From contig JAQWHD010000044.1 in assembly GCA_029237915.1 (NCBI GenBank), forward strand, positions 1-64,000: DNA of 64,000 nucleotides, written 5' to 3'. The notes under the pieces were generated by a model. It was not told the DNA's origin and did not search any database. It worked only from the letters and a program-made list of their open reading frames with translations. The DNA comes from Thalassotalea sp. GTDB lineage: Bacteria; Pseudomonadota; Gammaproteobacteria; Enterobacterales; Alteromonadaceae. The position numbers were made by a program, and so were the translations under genes. Each line of letters starts with the position of its first letter. Position 1 is the first letter of the stretch. Below are positions 35,583-44,751 of the stretch, piece after piece.

Positions 35583-36857
35583 ATGCCAATTACATCAAAT
35601 CGTTATATAAGTAATTTAACCAGAGACACTTACGCACTAATCCTAGCTGGTGGCCGTGGCTCTCGTTTATACGAATTAACCGATTGGCGCGCAAAACCAG
35701 CGACTTTCTTTGGTGGTAAATTCAGAATTATCGACTTTCCATTATCTAATTGTATTAACTCTGGTATTCGCAAAGTAGGTATAGCGACTCAATATAAATC
35801 TCATTCGCTTATTCGTCATATCAACCGCGCATGGGGCCACTTTAAAAAAGAAATGGGCGAGTCAGTGGAGATCCTTCCCGCATCACAACGTTATGGCGAA
35901 GGTTGGTATGAAGGTACTGCGGATGCAGTATTTCAAAACATCGATATTATCCGCCACGAGCTGCCAAAATACGTAATGATTTTATCTGGTGATCACGTTT
36001 ACCGTATGGATTATGGTGACTTAATCGCTAAACATGTAGAAACTGGTGCCGATATGACGGTATGTTGTATTGAAGTTCCGACAGAAGAAGCCGCAGGTGC
36101 TTTTGGCGTAATGACCGTTGATGAAAGTAATAAAGTATGCCGTTTTGATGAGAAACCCGAGCAACCATCACAAGTACCGGGTAAACCTGGTGTTACTTTA
36201 GCGTCGATGGGCAACTATGTATTTAATACTGAATTTTTATTTGAGCAGTTAAAACGCGATCATGAAAAAGAAGGCTCTAGTGGTGACTTCGGTCACGATA
36301 TCATTCCTGAAATTATAAAGTCGCATAATGTATTCGCCTTTCCTTTCCAAGACCCTGACACCGGCGGCCAACCTTATTGGCGTGATGTCGGTACTTTAGA
36401 CTCATTTTGGCAAGCTAACATGGAACTAGTATCGGCAGAGCCTCAGCTTAATATGTACGATCCTAAATGGCCAATTTGGACTTATCAGGAGCAAACCGCT
36501 CCGGCAAAATTTGTCTGGGATGAAGAGAACCGCCGCGGTAGTGCGATTAATTCGACAGTGTCAGGTGGTTGTATTGTCTCGGGTGCAACAGTAAAAGAGT
36601 CTTTATTGTTTTCACAAGTGCGGGTAAATTCGTTTAGTTATATTGAAAAATCAGTGATCCTTCCCGGTGCAATTATTGGCCGTAATACTAAGATAATTAA
36701 AGCGATTATCGATAGAAGTGTTCAAATTCCTGTAGATATGCAAATTGGTGTAAACCATGACGATGATAGGGCCAACGGCTTTCGTGTAACGGAACAAGGT
36801 GTTGTACTTGTTACACGTGAGATGATTGATGCTTACCTAAGTAAACAAGTACAGTAG
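35583..36857 (+). CDS. glgC: Glucose-1-phosphate adenylyltransferase (ADP-glucose pyrophosphorylase)
   Basis: Makes ADP-glucose from ATP and glucose-1-phosphate, the committed step of glycogen synthesis. 424 residues, full length. The N-terminal nucleotidyltransferase motif [15 protein letters not shown], then [26 protein letters not shown] and FDEKPEQP are all intact, and the C-terminal left-handed beta-helix ([30 protein letters not shown]) is present. glgA follows 10 bases on. Glucose-1-phosphate from the GH94 phosphorylase upstream would be a direct substrate, though the loci are 12 kb apart. Confidence 0.96.
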   Translation: MPITSNRYISNLTRDTYALILAGGRGSRLYELTDWRAKPATFFGGKFRIIDFPLSNCINSGIRKVGIATQYKSHSLIRHINRAWGHFKKEMGESVEILPASQRYGEGWYEGTADAVFQNIDIIRHELPKYVMILSGDHVYRMDYGDLIAKHVETGADMTVCCIEVPTEEAAGAFGVMTVDESNKVCRFDEKPEQPSQVPGKPGVTLASMGNYVFNTEFLFEQLKRDHEKEGSSGDFGHDIIPEIIKSHNVFAFPFQDPDTGGQPYWRDVGTLDSFWQANMELVSAEPQLNMYDPKWPIWTYQEQTAPAKFVWDEENRRGSAINSTVSGGCIVSGATVKESLLFSQVRVNSFSYIEKSVILPGAIIGRNTKIIKAIIDRSVQIPVDMQIGVNHDDDRANGFRVTEQGVVLVTREMIDAYLSKQVQ

Positions 36858-36867
36858 GGGCCATATT

Positions 36868-38424
36868 TTGTTAAGAGTATTAATGGCGGCCTCAGAAAAC
36901 GATGCCCTACCCAAAGGCAAGGTCGGTGGTATAGGCGATGTAATTCGTGATATTCCCAAATTTTTAGCACAGCAAAATGTTCATGTTGATGTGCTAGTCC
37001 CAAGCTATCAGTATCAGTCTGTAGTAAACGATTGTGAATTAGCACTTACCCTTGAGGTTCCATTTCACGGCGAAATTAAACGCGTAGAGCTGTTTAAAGT
37101 AAATAATATCGCCAACAAAAATGTTTGTCAGTGGGTGTTCGAGCATAGTGAATTTTGTGTTGGTGAGCCAGGACAAATATATTTTGATGATGGTCCGCAC
37201 AAACCATTTTGCAGCGACTCAAATAAATTTGCTTTATTTTCAGCAGCAGTTTGCGAGTTAATGTGTACGGCATGGTTTAATAAGATTGATGTATTGCATC
37301 TACATGATTGGCATACCGCATTTGTACCTTTGCTCCGTGAGTACGAGCCTAGATACGTAAAATTAAAATCAAAAAAACTAGTTTATAGCATCCATAACTT
37401 GGCCATTCAAGGCACCCGGCCGCTCGAAGGTGATGAAGCCTCTTTAGAGTCTTGGTTTCCCACATTAAATTACGATAAACAAACAATTAACGATCCTCGT
37501 TATACCCATTGCATTAACCCAACTCGCACCGCAATTAATTTAGCCGATGCTGTGCATGTGGTTTCACCAAACTATGCAAAAGAAGTAATGCAAGCTAGTG
37601 ATCATGACAATGGCTTTGTTGGCGGTGAATGGTTAGAGCAAGACTTAATCAAAGCAAATAAACAAGGACGATTGTTTGGTTTTATTAATGGTTGTGATTA
37701 TGATTTTATTCAGCCAAAACCTATGTGCAATGCTGATTTATTGCATAAAATTGTAGATACCATAGAGAGTATGGCAAGTCATGAAAAGTATGAGCGTGAA
37801 GTTCATAAAATCGCGAGCAACCGCGTACAACACTGGTTAAAGACTCCTAGTGATGGACCATCACTGGTCAGCATTGGCCGACTAACAGAGCAAAAAGTAA
37901 AACTGTTATTACTGGCAGAGGATGACAAACTTGTCCTTGATAGTTTGCTAGAGCTACTTAATAAATATAACGCCCGATTGATCATCTTAGGATCGGGCGA
38001 TCCTGTGCTTGAAGATATCGTTACCCAAGTTATGCAACGCAATAACAACTTGTTGTTTATCAATGGCTACTGCGACAATTTATCACAAAACTTGTATGTT
38101 AATGGTGATTTATTTGTTATGCCAAGTTCATTTGAGCCCTGTGGCATTTCACAAATGTTAGCCATGCGAGCTGGGCAGCCTTGCATTGCCCATAAAATTG
38201 GTGGCTTAGCCGATACCATTGAACATTTAGAGTCTGGTTATTTATTTTCAGGGGCAACTTTTGACGATCAAATATCTGACTTTAAGCAAAAATTAGATCT
38301 CGCTTTACGAGATATACAAGCAAACTCTTCTCAATGGCAACATATTAAGAGTTCTGCAACAAAACAGCGGTTTTATTGGCAAAGCAGTATTAAAGATTAT
38401 ATTGAACAGCTTTATAAAATGTGA
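36868..38424 (+). CDS. glgA: Glycogen synthase GlgA
   Basis: Extends alpha-1,4-glucan with ADP-glucose (GT5, GT-B fold), 518 residues. The N-terminal acceptor motif is KGKVGGIGDVIRD, a KxGG form of the usual KTGGL; LHLHDWHTAFVP, HNLAIQG and the C-terminal LAMRAGQPCIAHKIGGLADTIE block follow. The start is TTG 36868, 10 bases after glgC, chosen because MLRVLMAASEN aligns with the family start. No branching enzyme or phosphorylase gene is nearby, so the pathway is completed elsewhere. Confidence 0.9.
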   Translation: MLRVLMAASENDALPKGKVGGIGDVIRDIPKFLAQQNVHVDVLVPSYQYQSVVNDCELALTLEVPFHGEIKRVELFKVNNIANKNVCQWVFEHSEFCVGEPGQIYFDDGPHKPFCSDSNKFALFSAAVCELMCTAWFNKIDVLHLHDWHTAFVPLLREYEPRYVKLKSKKLVYSIHNLAIQGTRPLEGDEASLESWFPTLNYDKQTINDPRYTHCINPTRTAINLADAVHVVSPNYAKEVMQASDHDNGFVGGEWLEQDLIKANKQGRLFGFINGCDYDFIQPKPMCNADLLHKIVDTIESMASHEKYEREVHKIASNRVQHWLKTPSDGPSLVSIGRLTEQKVKLLLLAEDDKLVLDSLLELLNKYNARLIILGSGDPVLEDIVTQVMQRNNNLLFINGYCDNLSQNLYVNGDLFVMPSSFEPCGISQMLAMRAGQPCIAHKIGGLADTIEHLESGYLFSGATFDDQISDFKQKLDLALRDIQANSSQWQHIKSSATKQRFYWQSSIKDYIEQLYKM

Positions 38425-38456
38425 TCTTAAAAGCTTAGGCTAATTGCAAGGTTATT

Positions 38457-38477
38457 CAGCGAGTGTAATACTCGCTG
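38457..38477. terminator. Short stem-loop between glgA and the GAF gene
   Basis: An 8-bp perfect stem (38457-38464 with 38470-38477) with a 5-base loop between convergent genes; no clear T-run, so only a weak terminator. Confidence 0.4.
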
Positions 38478-38492
38478 GATCATTTATATTAT

Positions 38493-39158
38493 TTAAATCT
38501 TTTGCGCGTAATTATCCTGCGCGATATCAAACTCTTTTGAATTGGTTATATAAGGATGATCTTCTAAGAAGATCTCTATCGCCCTTTTAACTTTATTGCT
38601 AATAAAATCGATTTTATCATCAAAGAAATTCTTGCGATGGTCTTCTGAATCAAAAATACCTATAACTTCGCCATTAGGAGAAAATATAGGACAACATAAT
38701 TCTGATTTAACTTTGGCATCACAACGATAATAAGGCCCATCATGGTTGTCGACGTCGGCAATATAATACTGTTGCTTTTCCATGATCACACGAGTGTTAA
38801 TTGATTTTTTCAAGTTCTCTTCTGAGATCTCAAATTCCGCTTTCGACATCTCACCGTTATATACATACTTAACCAGTTTATCGCCATGGCGTAAGTAAAT
38901 ACCAAACCAAAGTACATCCGTCTTTAAATGGATCCAGCGTACTAATCGATTTAAACGAGCCAGCAAATCGAGTAAGTTCTGTTTTTGCTCTTCACTATCC
39001 ACGTATTGTAATAAGTCATAGGTATTGCCTGGGACTTTATAGATAGGACATGTGCCGTCATCATTTAATTGTGGTTCAACATAGCTCAGCAAATGATCAT
39101 GATTATCTAAGGTGTTAATTGGTTCATACAGAACCCCTAATATGTCAAATAAACGCAT
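38493..39158 (-). CDS. GAF-domain protein resembling free methionine-(R)-sulfoxide reductase
   Basis: A 221-residue cytoplasmic GAF protein. The GAF core includes WIHLKTDVLWFGIYLRHG and GEVIGIFDSEDHRKNFFDD. Its RCDAKVKSELCCPIF motif matches the CDA...SE motif around the catalytic cysteine of E. coli free methionine-R-sulfoxide reductase (fRMsr/MsrC), but the resolving-cysteine segment is not recognisable and the N-terminus is about 60 residues longer. A MetJ-like operator 58 bases upstream fits a methionine link. Otherwise it may be a ligand-sensing GAF protein. Confidence 0.7.
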   Translation of the reverse strand: MRLFDILGVLYEPINTLDNHDHLLSYVEPQLNDDGTCPIYKVPGNTYDLLQYVDSEEQKQNLLDLLARLNRLVRWIHLKTDVLWFGIYLRHGDKLVKYVYNGEMSKAEFEISEENLKKSINTRVIMEKQQYYIADVDNHDGPYYRCDAKVKSELCCPIFSPNGEVIGIFDSEDHRKNFFDDKIDFISNKVKRAIEIFLEDHPYITNSKEFDIAQDNYAQKI

Positions 39159-39215
39159 TTTCTTTACCTATTGGCTAATACAATATAATTGTTAATGATA
39201 ACTAAATGTTAATTT

Positions 39216-39239
39216 GGATGTTTAGACGTCTAAACATCT
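39216..39239 (-). promoter_or_regulatory. MetJ-like operator (three met boxes)
   Basis: Three adjacent 8-bp boxes: GGATGTTT (39216-39223), AGACGTCT (39224-39231, exact consensus) and AAACATCT (39232-39239). The central 22 bases (39217-39238) form a perfect palindrome. MetJ binds tandem AGACGTCT-like boxes. It lies 58 bases upstream of the GAF gene and about 150 bases upstream of the divergent folX. Confidence 0.65.
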
Positions 39240-39389
39240 TTTAAGCATTATACACAAGTTAACTTTAATGCCAATATTTAAATAAAAAGTTTACTCAATT
39301 TTGTAAACTTTTTATTTAACTTAACCGTATTATTTGGCTAAAGCCTTGTTATACTAATTTTAATACCTTAAATGTAGTAGAGAAATGGA

Positions 39390-39794
39390 ATGCAAAACGT
39401 AGAAAATATTCAGCGCAGTAATAGCTCGTTTATCATCGAAGAAGCGACCATAAATATTATTAATTTAAGATTAAGAACCTTCATTGGTTTTAATCCTGAT
39501 GAATTAACTAAACAACAAGATATCGTCATCAATGCCCAAATTACCTACCCTGCCGGTAACGCTTGTAGTACTGATGAAGAAACTCAAGCTCTGAACTATA
39601 AAACCATTACTAAAAAAATGATCACTCACGTGGAAGATGGCCACTTTAAGTTATTAGAAAAGCTTACCTCTGACTTACTCGAAATAGCCATGGGCTCAGA
39701 ATTAGTTACCTTTGCTAAAGTTACGGTTGAAAAACCACACGCTTTGCGCTTTGCAGATTCAGTATCTTTAACTCTTAGTGCCAAGCGAAATTAA
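39390..39794 (+). CDS. folX: Dihydroneopterin triphosphate 2'-epimerase FolX
   Basis: Epimerises dihydroneopterin triphosphate to dihydromonapterin triphosphate. 134 residues with the FolX rather than FolB pattern: INLRLRTFIGFNPDELTKQQDIVIN, ALNYKTITKKMITHVED, FKLLEKLTSDLL and HALRFADSVSLTLS, close to E. coli FolX throughout. An N-terminal extension of about 15 residues is present. First of the folX-folM-folE group; folM begins one base after its stop. Confidence 0.93.
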   Translation: MQNVENIQRSNSSFIIEEATINIINLRLRTFIGFNPDELTKQQDIVINAQITYPAGNACSTDEETQALNYKTITKKMITHVEDGHFKLLEKLTSDLLEIAMGSELVTFAKVTVEKPHALRFADSVSLTLSAKRN

Positions 39795-39795
39795 T

Positions 39796-40518
39796 ATGAT
39801 TGCTAATGCAATAGTTATCACCGGAGCGAGTCAACGCTTAGGCTTTGAGCTTGCTAAAGCACTACATAGTGATGCAACACCTGTGATAGTTAGCTATCGC
39901 ACGATGCGAGAAAGTATCAGTGAATTACAAGCCTTAGGGATTGATTGTATACAGGCAGATTTCTCCACTAATGCAGCCATCGAGAGTTTTAGTAAGCAGA
40001 TACAAGAAAAATGTTCTTCACTGCGAGCAATTATTCATAACGCTTCCGATTGGCTTGCTGAAAACGATGTAATAAATCCAGTTGATATCATGAGTTCCAT
40101 GCTGCAAATTCATGTGCAAACTCCATACCAGCTAAATTTATCACTGCAAACCTTGTTAAAAAATTACGCCCAAAAAAATAAAACACCTGCAGATGTAATC
40201 CATTTAACCGATTACATCGTAGATAAAGGTAGTAAGAAGCATATTGCTTACGCAGCAAGTAAAGCAGCACTAGCGAATTTAACGCTATCATTTTCAGCAA
40301 AATTCGCGCCTACAGTAAAGGTAAACTCTATTGCGCCATCTTTGCTAATGTTTAATGATGATGACAGCGAAGAGTACCAACAAAAGACCTTAAAGAAGTC
40401 TTTAATGCAAATAGCACCAGGAGCAATTGAAGGCGTAGAAGCGGTGCAGTATTTACTGAATAGTAGGTATATTACAGGCCATACTCTACACTTAAATGGT
40501 GGTAGAAATTTAATTTAA
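39796..40518 (+). CDS. folM: Dihydromonapterin reductase FolM
   Basis: An NADPH-dependent short-chain dehydrogenase of 240 residues reducing dihydromonapterin to tetrahydromonapterin. The N-terminal VITGASQRLGFELA is the cofactor motif, IIHNASDW is the FolM variant of NNAS, and the catalytic pair is in HIAYAASKAALANL (Tyr and Lys). FolM usually carries NG.GR at the end, as here (HLNGGRNLI). ATG 39796 is preferred to GTG 39778, which overlaps folX and adds residues outside the fold. Confidence 0.92.
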   Translation: MIANAIVITGASQRLGFELAKALHSDATPVIVSYRTMRESISELQALGIDCIQADFSTNAAIESFSKQIQEKCSSLRAIIHNASDWLAENDVINPVDIMSSMLQIHVQTPYQLNLSLQTLLKNYAQKNKTPADVIHLTDYIVDKGSKKHIAYAASKAALANLTLSFSAKFAPTVKVNSIAPSLLMFNDDDSEEYQQKTLKKSLMQIAPGAIEGVEAVQYLLNSRYITGHTLHLNGGRNLI

Positions 40519-40559
40519 ATGGCTTAACTGCAATTTAATTACATACTCTGAGATAATTT

Positions 40560-41252
40560 ATGAATACAGCACAAGCAAAAAAATTAGCATCAATCACTAG
40601 CAATACAGCAACAAGTGTTGAAGCAAAGTTAGTGCAACAAGCATTAATTAACGCTGGCTTAGAGACCCCTATGCACAGTGGTACGCAATTAAGTAACGAT
40701 GAAAAGTATCAAAAAATCAAAGCCGCCTTTACCGATATTAGTGAAGCACTTGGCTTAGATTTAAGTGATGATAGTTTACAGGAAACACCACATCGAATAG
40801 CAAAAATGTATGTGCAGGAAATATTCTCAGGCTTAGATTATAGTAATTTTCCTAAAATAACCGTCATAGAAAATAAAATGGCCAACGATGAAATGATCAT
40901 GGTTAAAGACGTTAATTTAACTAGTACTTGTGAACATCATTTTGTCACTATCGATGGCTTAGCAAAGGTCGCTTACATTCCTAATAAAACCCTGATTGGT
41001 TTATCGAAAATTAATCGCTTAGTACGATTTTTTGCACAACGTCCACAAGTACAAGAACGTCTTACTAAACAAATTTTAATCGCCTTAAAAGCATTATTAG
41101 GTACAGAACATGTTGCTGTTAGTATTAATGCCGTGCATTATTGTGTGAAAGCTCGTGGCGTGATGGATTCTAATTCATCAACCACTACCACTGCACTGAG
41201 CGGCTGCTTTAAAACTAATTCGGCATCGCGAGCTGAATTCATTTCCAATTGA
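40560..41252 (+). CDS. folE: GTP cyclohydrolase I FolE
   Basis: Converts GTP to dihydroneopterin triphosphate, the shared precursor of folate and tetrahydromonapterin. 230 residues. Zinc ligands are seen in [11 protein letters not shown] (Cys, His) and [11 protein letters not shown] (Cys); [22 protein letters not shown] is the family core. It carries about 35 extra N-terminal residues. It is 41 bases after folM, so folX-folM-folE give the complete route from GTP to the epimerase and reductase. Confidence 0.95.
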   Translation: MNTAQAKKLASITSNTATSVEAKLVQQALINAGLETPMHSGTQLSNDEKYQKIKAAFTDISEALGLDLSDDSLQETPHRIAKMYVQEIFSGLDYSNFPKITVIENKMANDEMIMVKDVNLTSTCEHHFVTIDGLAKVAYIPNKTLIGLSKINRLVRFFAQRPQVQERLTKQILIALKALLGTEHVAVSINAVHYCVKARGVMDSNSSTTTTALSGCFKTNSASRAEFISN

Positions 41253-41264
41253 TAAGCGAAACGT

Positions 41265-41522
41265 ATGAAAAAATTAAAAAATGAGTCGGCATTATTGAAA
41301 ATAGCGTTAAGTGTTGGCGAAAAATATGCCATAAACCGTGGTTATAACAGCTTTAAAGCGACAGATGCATCGAAGCAAAAAATTGAAGCCCTGTATCGAT
41401 TGTTAGTACAAGATAAGATGGTGCACCCATTGCCTGAAGACCAAGAAGGTTTACTCGATATGAAACATAAACTGGCTTTATGGATACATAAGAAGTTACC
41501 CGCAGGGCATGAATTACTTTAA
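41265..41522 (+). CDS. DUF5062 family protein
   Basis: An 85-residue basic cytoplasmic protein matching the DUF5062 family of Vibrio, Shewanella and Alteromonadales (ALSVGEKYAINRGYNSFKA, then IEALYRLLVQDKM and LALWIHKKLP). Function unknown. It follows folE by 12 bases and probably shares its transcript. Confidence 0.82.
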   Translation: MKKLKNESALLKIALSVGEKYAINRGYNSFKATDASKQKIEALYRLLVQDKMVHPLPEDQEGLLDMKHKLALWIHKKLPAGHELL

Positions 41523-41543
41523 GGCTACAACCTAGGCTTAGTC

Positions 41544-42353
41544 TTAATCAAATATGGCGACAGTTTGTCGACTGATCGCCACTAACTCACCATCAGCATC
41601 CCAAATATTAGCTTCGGTGTGACCATAACCATCCGCTGCTTGTCTAGTTTTGACCTGAAAGGCAAACCAATCTGTGGGCTCTACTGGCTTATGAGGGTGA
41701 ATAAACTCAACATTCCAACTCATACTGCTCACTGGCGCTGGCCAACTCATCATTTGCATTACTGGTGCCGGCCAACCATCAATTAATGCAATCAAGTGTG
41801 CGTCAGTTACTTGCTTAGGCGGCTTAGTAAATCGCAACCAGCCTTGACCATGCGATATTGAATTACCTGAAAATGGCATACCACCTTCAATTACATTTAA
41901 ATCAATATGCTGTAAAAACTTTGGTACCAACTTAGGTATTTGAGGAATGTATTTAGCCTTTTGAGGTTTAGGCATGTTATGAAAATCAAGATTAGTGACG
42001 GAAATTTTAGAGGTTCTAGCAACGCCGAATGCAGCTTGCGTCATAACACAAACCTTGTCATTTTGTATGGCTTTAGCAATAACTTGGCTTACATTTTTTC
42101 CTTCGCGTAGTACTTCCACTTCAATAGTCAAAGGTGTACCTACCGCAATCGGTCCGACAAAGTTAGTCGTTAATGAACGCAAAACTCGATCATCACTCAC
42201 CTTCCTGCGTATCGCTTGGTAAACTAACGCAGCAGAAATACCACCAAAGACGGTTCGACCTTGCGCCCAACTTTTACTAATGGTGAGAGCAGCGGTATTA
42301 CATTGTGCAGAAATTTGCTGATTAATTTGATCGAGAAGTTTATCAATATGCAT
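41544..42353 (-). CDS. Acyl-CoA thioesterase family protein (double hot-dog, TesB-like)
   Basis: A 269-residue protein with two hot-dog folds. The first has WAQGRTVFGGISAALVYQAIRR and SLTTNFVGPIAVGTPLTIEVEVLREGK; the second has DGWPAPVMQMMSWPAPVSSMSWNVEFIHP and ADGYGHTEANIWDADGELVAISRQTVAIFD, ending like TesB-type acyl-CoA thioesterases. The substrate chain length is unknown. ATG 42353 is used; an in-frame TTG at 42407 would add 18 residues outside the fold, and neither has a clear ribosome site. Convergent with the DUF5062 gene. Confidence 0.85.
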   Translation of the reverse strand: MHIDKLLDQINQQISAQCNTAALTISKSWAQGRTVFGGISAALVYQAIRRKVSDDRVLRSLTTNFVGPIAVGTPLTIEVEVLREGKNVSQVIAKAIQNDKVCVMTQAAFGVARTSKISVTNLDFHNMPKPQKAKYIPQIPKLVPKFLQHIDLNVIEGGMPFSGNSISHGQGWLRFTKPPKQVTDAHLIALIDGWPAPVMQMMSWPAPVSSMSWNVEFIHPHKPVEPTDWFAFQVKTRQAADGYGHTEANIWDADGELVAISRQTVAIFD

Positions 42354-42498
42354 AAAAATAAATAATTCAGATGAAAATTCATCGTTTAGTATATCAACAC
42401 AAGCCAACTTTACTAGTAGTTAACTACATAATTAGCGAAGTTAGCTCACGTTACAAACAGGTCGGATAAGCTCTTCAATATTTATCCTTCCATAAAGT

Positions 42499-43035
42499 TT
42501 AAAACGGATTCAGTGTATAACCTTGCTGTTGCAGTAATGCATTGGCAGTCATAGCAGATAGCGCCATCTGCACACCTGGATTTATATCGGCTTTATCAAT
42601 AGCTAAATAATTTGCAGACTGTCCACATAAATAAATATCAACATTAGCTTTTAAAAGTTCATCAACTAGTTTTGCGCTCTTATTTTCTTTGTTAAATTTT
42701 TTCTGGTATTTAGAATTTGTTAATAAATCAAAACCAGCTTTACCATGCACAACTAAAGCAACCTCAATATTATCTACAGGTACTCCCGCTCGCACGTGCA
42801 TATTGATAAAGCGTGCAACGGTATCGAAGTTACCATTTACTTTCCCTTGTTCATTAATCTTAGCCACATCAAAAACTACTTTAAATTTTTGCTGTGTTGG
42901 ATTACTTAAGCCATTTTCAATGGCAACATTTTTACCATAATTTGCTATTACAGGTCCGGCTTCAAAATCAGCACTCTTTGCAGTAAGTGGTAGAGTAATG
43001 ATAAAAATTAGTATTAATGTAAAAGGTTTAAGCAT
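42499..43035 (-). CDS. Exported DsrE-family protein
   Basis: A 178-residue protein with a signal peptide (residues 1-21, PLTAKSA) and a DsrE/DsrF-like fold: FKVVFDVAK at the start, VEVALVVHGKAGFDLLTNSKYQ-type helix, and VDIYLCGQSANYLAIDKADINPG with the single conserved cysteine expected for a persulfide carrier. The export signal makes a periplasmic role in sulfur handling likely, but unproven. Divergent from the DUF1326 gene across 121 bases that carry a CCCTAGGG palindrome. Confidence 0.85.
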   Translation of the reverse strand: MLKPFTLILIFIITLPLTAKSADFEAGPVIANYGKNVAIENGLSNPTQQKFKVVFDVAKINEQGKVNGNFDTVARFINMHVRAGVPVDNIEVALVVHGKAGFDLLTNSKYQKKFNKENKSAKLVDELLKANVDIYLCGQSANYLAIDKADINPGVQMALSAMTANALLQQQGYTLNPF

Positions 43036-43088
43036 TTCAATAACCTATATTATATTTAAGATATATAGCTACAGTAACAACAAACACC

Positions 43089-43148
43089 CCCTAGGGTAAA
43101 CCGGAATATATTAGGATTTGGTCTATAATTAAAGGTCCTTATAGGAGG
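43089..43148 (+). promoter_or_regulatory. Putative operator, -10 box and ribosome site for the DUF1326 gene
   Basis: The 8-bp palindrome CCCTAGGG (43089-43096) in a C-run resembles sites of copper/sulfur-responsive CsoR-family repressors. A TATAAT sits at 43124-43129 without a canonical -35 at proper distance, and AGGAGG (43143-43148) sets the ATG at 43157. The regulator is not in the window. Confidence 0.4.
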
Positions 43149-43156
43149 TGTATATT

Positions 43157-43783
43157 ATGTCTAATGATTATTCTTGGGCATTATCCATGCACCAAATTGA
43201 AAGTTGTAGCTGTAGTCACGGCTGCGGTTGTCAGTTTGGCGGTTTTCCCGATAGTGCTAACGGTGGTTGTGAAGCCATCTTAGGTTTTCAAGTAATTAAA
43301 GGCCACTTTAACGAACTCGATTTAAGTGGCTGTAAAATGGTGTTTGTTGCTATGTGGCCAAAAGCAATGCATGACGGTAATGGTAAAGGTGCTTTGTTTA
43401 TTGATAGAAGTGCATCAAGTGAGCAAGTTACTGCATTAGCAACCATAATGTCAGGACAAGCTGGAGGTATGCCTGTTGAAGCTATTGCTAGTTTATTTAC
43501 CGAATTTGAAGGGCCAATTATTAGTGACATTGTTATGGATCCTCAAGATCATACCTCGACCGTATCCATTTCAGGCGTATTAGCTGCAGGTCAAACCCCA
43601 CATATCAACCCTGTTACCGGCTTAGAAAACAGAGTTCACATAACCTACCCTGAGGGCGGTTTTATGTGGAACGATGGCTTTATTGGCAAAACCACAGAGC
43701 TTAAAGTCAATCACGGCAACTTAGCGTTTGATTATAAAGACACGTTTGCAGCTAAAGCGATTGTTAATTGGCCTAACGCTTAA
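43157..43783 (+). CDS. DUF1326 domain-containing protein
   Basis: A 208-residue protein with the cysteine-rich N-terminus typical of DUF1326 (ESCSCSHGCGCQFGG), which could bind metal, and FEFEGP/IVMDPQDHT and VHITYPEGGF blocks. Function unknown. The start is ATG 43157 because AGGAGG lies 8 bases before it; a GTG 9 bases upstream overlaps that site. It is paired with the DUF2182 membrane protein that follows, a known combination. Confidence 0.88.
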   Translation: MSNDYSWALSMHQIESCSCSHGCGCQFGGFPDSANGGCEAILGFQVIKGHFNELDLSGCKMVFVAMWPKAMHDGNGKGALFIDRSASSEQVTALATIMSGQAGGMPVEAIASLFTEFEGPIISDIVMDPQDHTSTVSISGVLAAGQTPHINPVTGLENRVHITYPEGGFMWNDGFIGKTTELKVNHGNLAFDYKDTFAAKAIVNWPNA

Positions 43784-43832
43784 GTTTTATTGTATAAATA
43801 AAACAAGCTAATGCTTGAACGGAGAAGTTTTT

Positions 43833-44558
43833 TTGTTGCCATTTTATTTAAAAAGATTATTTAACCTATTTACCTTAGTTTTTATCATCTTTTTAAGTTG
43901 GTATTACATGATTTATGGCATGACCATGAACATGGAGCCAGTGGCAACATGGACGAGTGCGGACATAGCCTTATTATTCATGATGTGGGCTATTATGATG
44001 GCGGGCATGATGCTGCCTTCTATAGTTCCCGTAATCCTACTGATTGATAAAATCAATAGTAATCGTAAACGCCAAGAGAATACCTACACCCCCACCCTAT
44101 TTTTCGCTCTTGGCTATATCATTATCTGGACGGTTTATAGTTTAGCTATTACTCTCTTACAATGGTGGCTCCATCATTTAGCATTACTTAGCCCTATGAT
44201 GATAAGCAATAGCCAAAATTTCAGTGCGCTTATTTTAATTATCGCCGGCCTTTATCAGTTCAGCCCCTTAAAAAAAAGCTGCCTACAACTATGTCGTTCG
44301 CCTTTATCGGTTATTTCCAAACAACTAATGCCAGGCAGTTTAAATGCAATTAAGTTTGGCATAAAACACGGTCAATACTGCGTCGGCTGTTGTTGGTCTT
44401 TGATGGCAATATTGTTTGTTACAGGAGTCATGAATTTACATTGGATTTTACTGTTAACCCTGATGGTTATTGTCGAAAAATCATTACCTCAAGGAGAGTT
44501 ATTCAGTAAAGCTTTTGGCGTACTACTGATCCTTCTAGGATTAAGTTATGCAATTTAG
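43833..44558 (+). CDS. DUF2182 domain-containing metal-binding-like membrane protein
   Basis: A 241-residue inner-membrane protein of the DUF2182 family with about six helices. MMWAIMMAGMMLPS (methionine-rich helix) and KHGQYCVGCCWSLM with a CxxCC motif are the family marks, and look like metal ligands. The start is probably TTG 43833, 8 bases after GGAG; an in-frame TTG 18 bases upstream is less well placed. It follows the DUF1326 gene and probably acts with it; a copper-linked role is inferred only from these residues. Confidence 0.85.
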   Translation: MLPFYLKRLFNLFTLVFIIFLSWYYMIYGMTMNMEPVATWTSADIALLFMMWAIMMAGMMLPSIVPVILLIDKINSNRKRQENTYTPTLFFALGYIIIWTVYSLAITLLQWWLHHLALLSPMMISNSQNFSALILIIAGLYQFSPLKKSCLQLCRSPLSVISKQLMPGSLNAIKFGIKHGQYCVGCCWSLMAILFVTGVMNLHWILLLTLMVIVEKSLPQGELFSKAFGVLLILLGLSYAI

Positions 44559-44751
44559 TCGAGTAAACCACAATGAAACTACAATGAAGCCAACAGGCAG
44601 CAAACCCAACTACATATAAATAACCATACTTAAAAGCATAAAACTTTGATTTTATTAGACAATAATGCTTAACTTATTTTAGCTAGATAAAAATAGATAT
44701 CTATAAATTATAGCTATCCTTTCAAACTATAAAAAAAAATAAGGAATAAAC

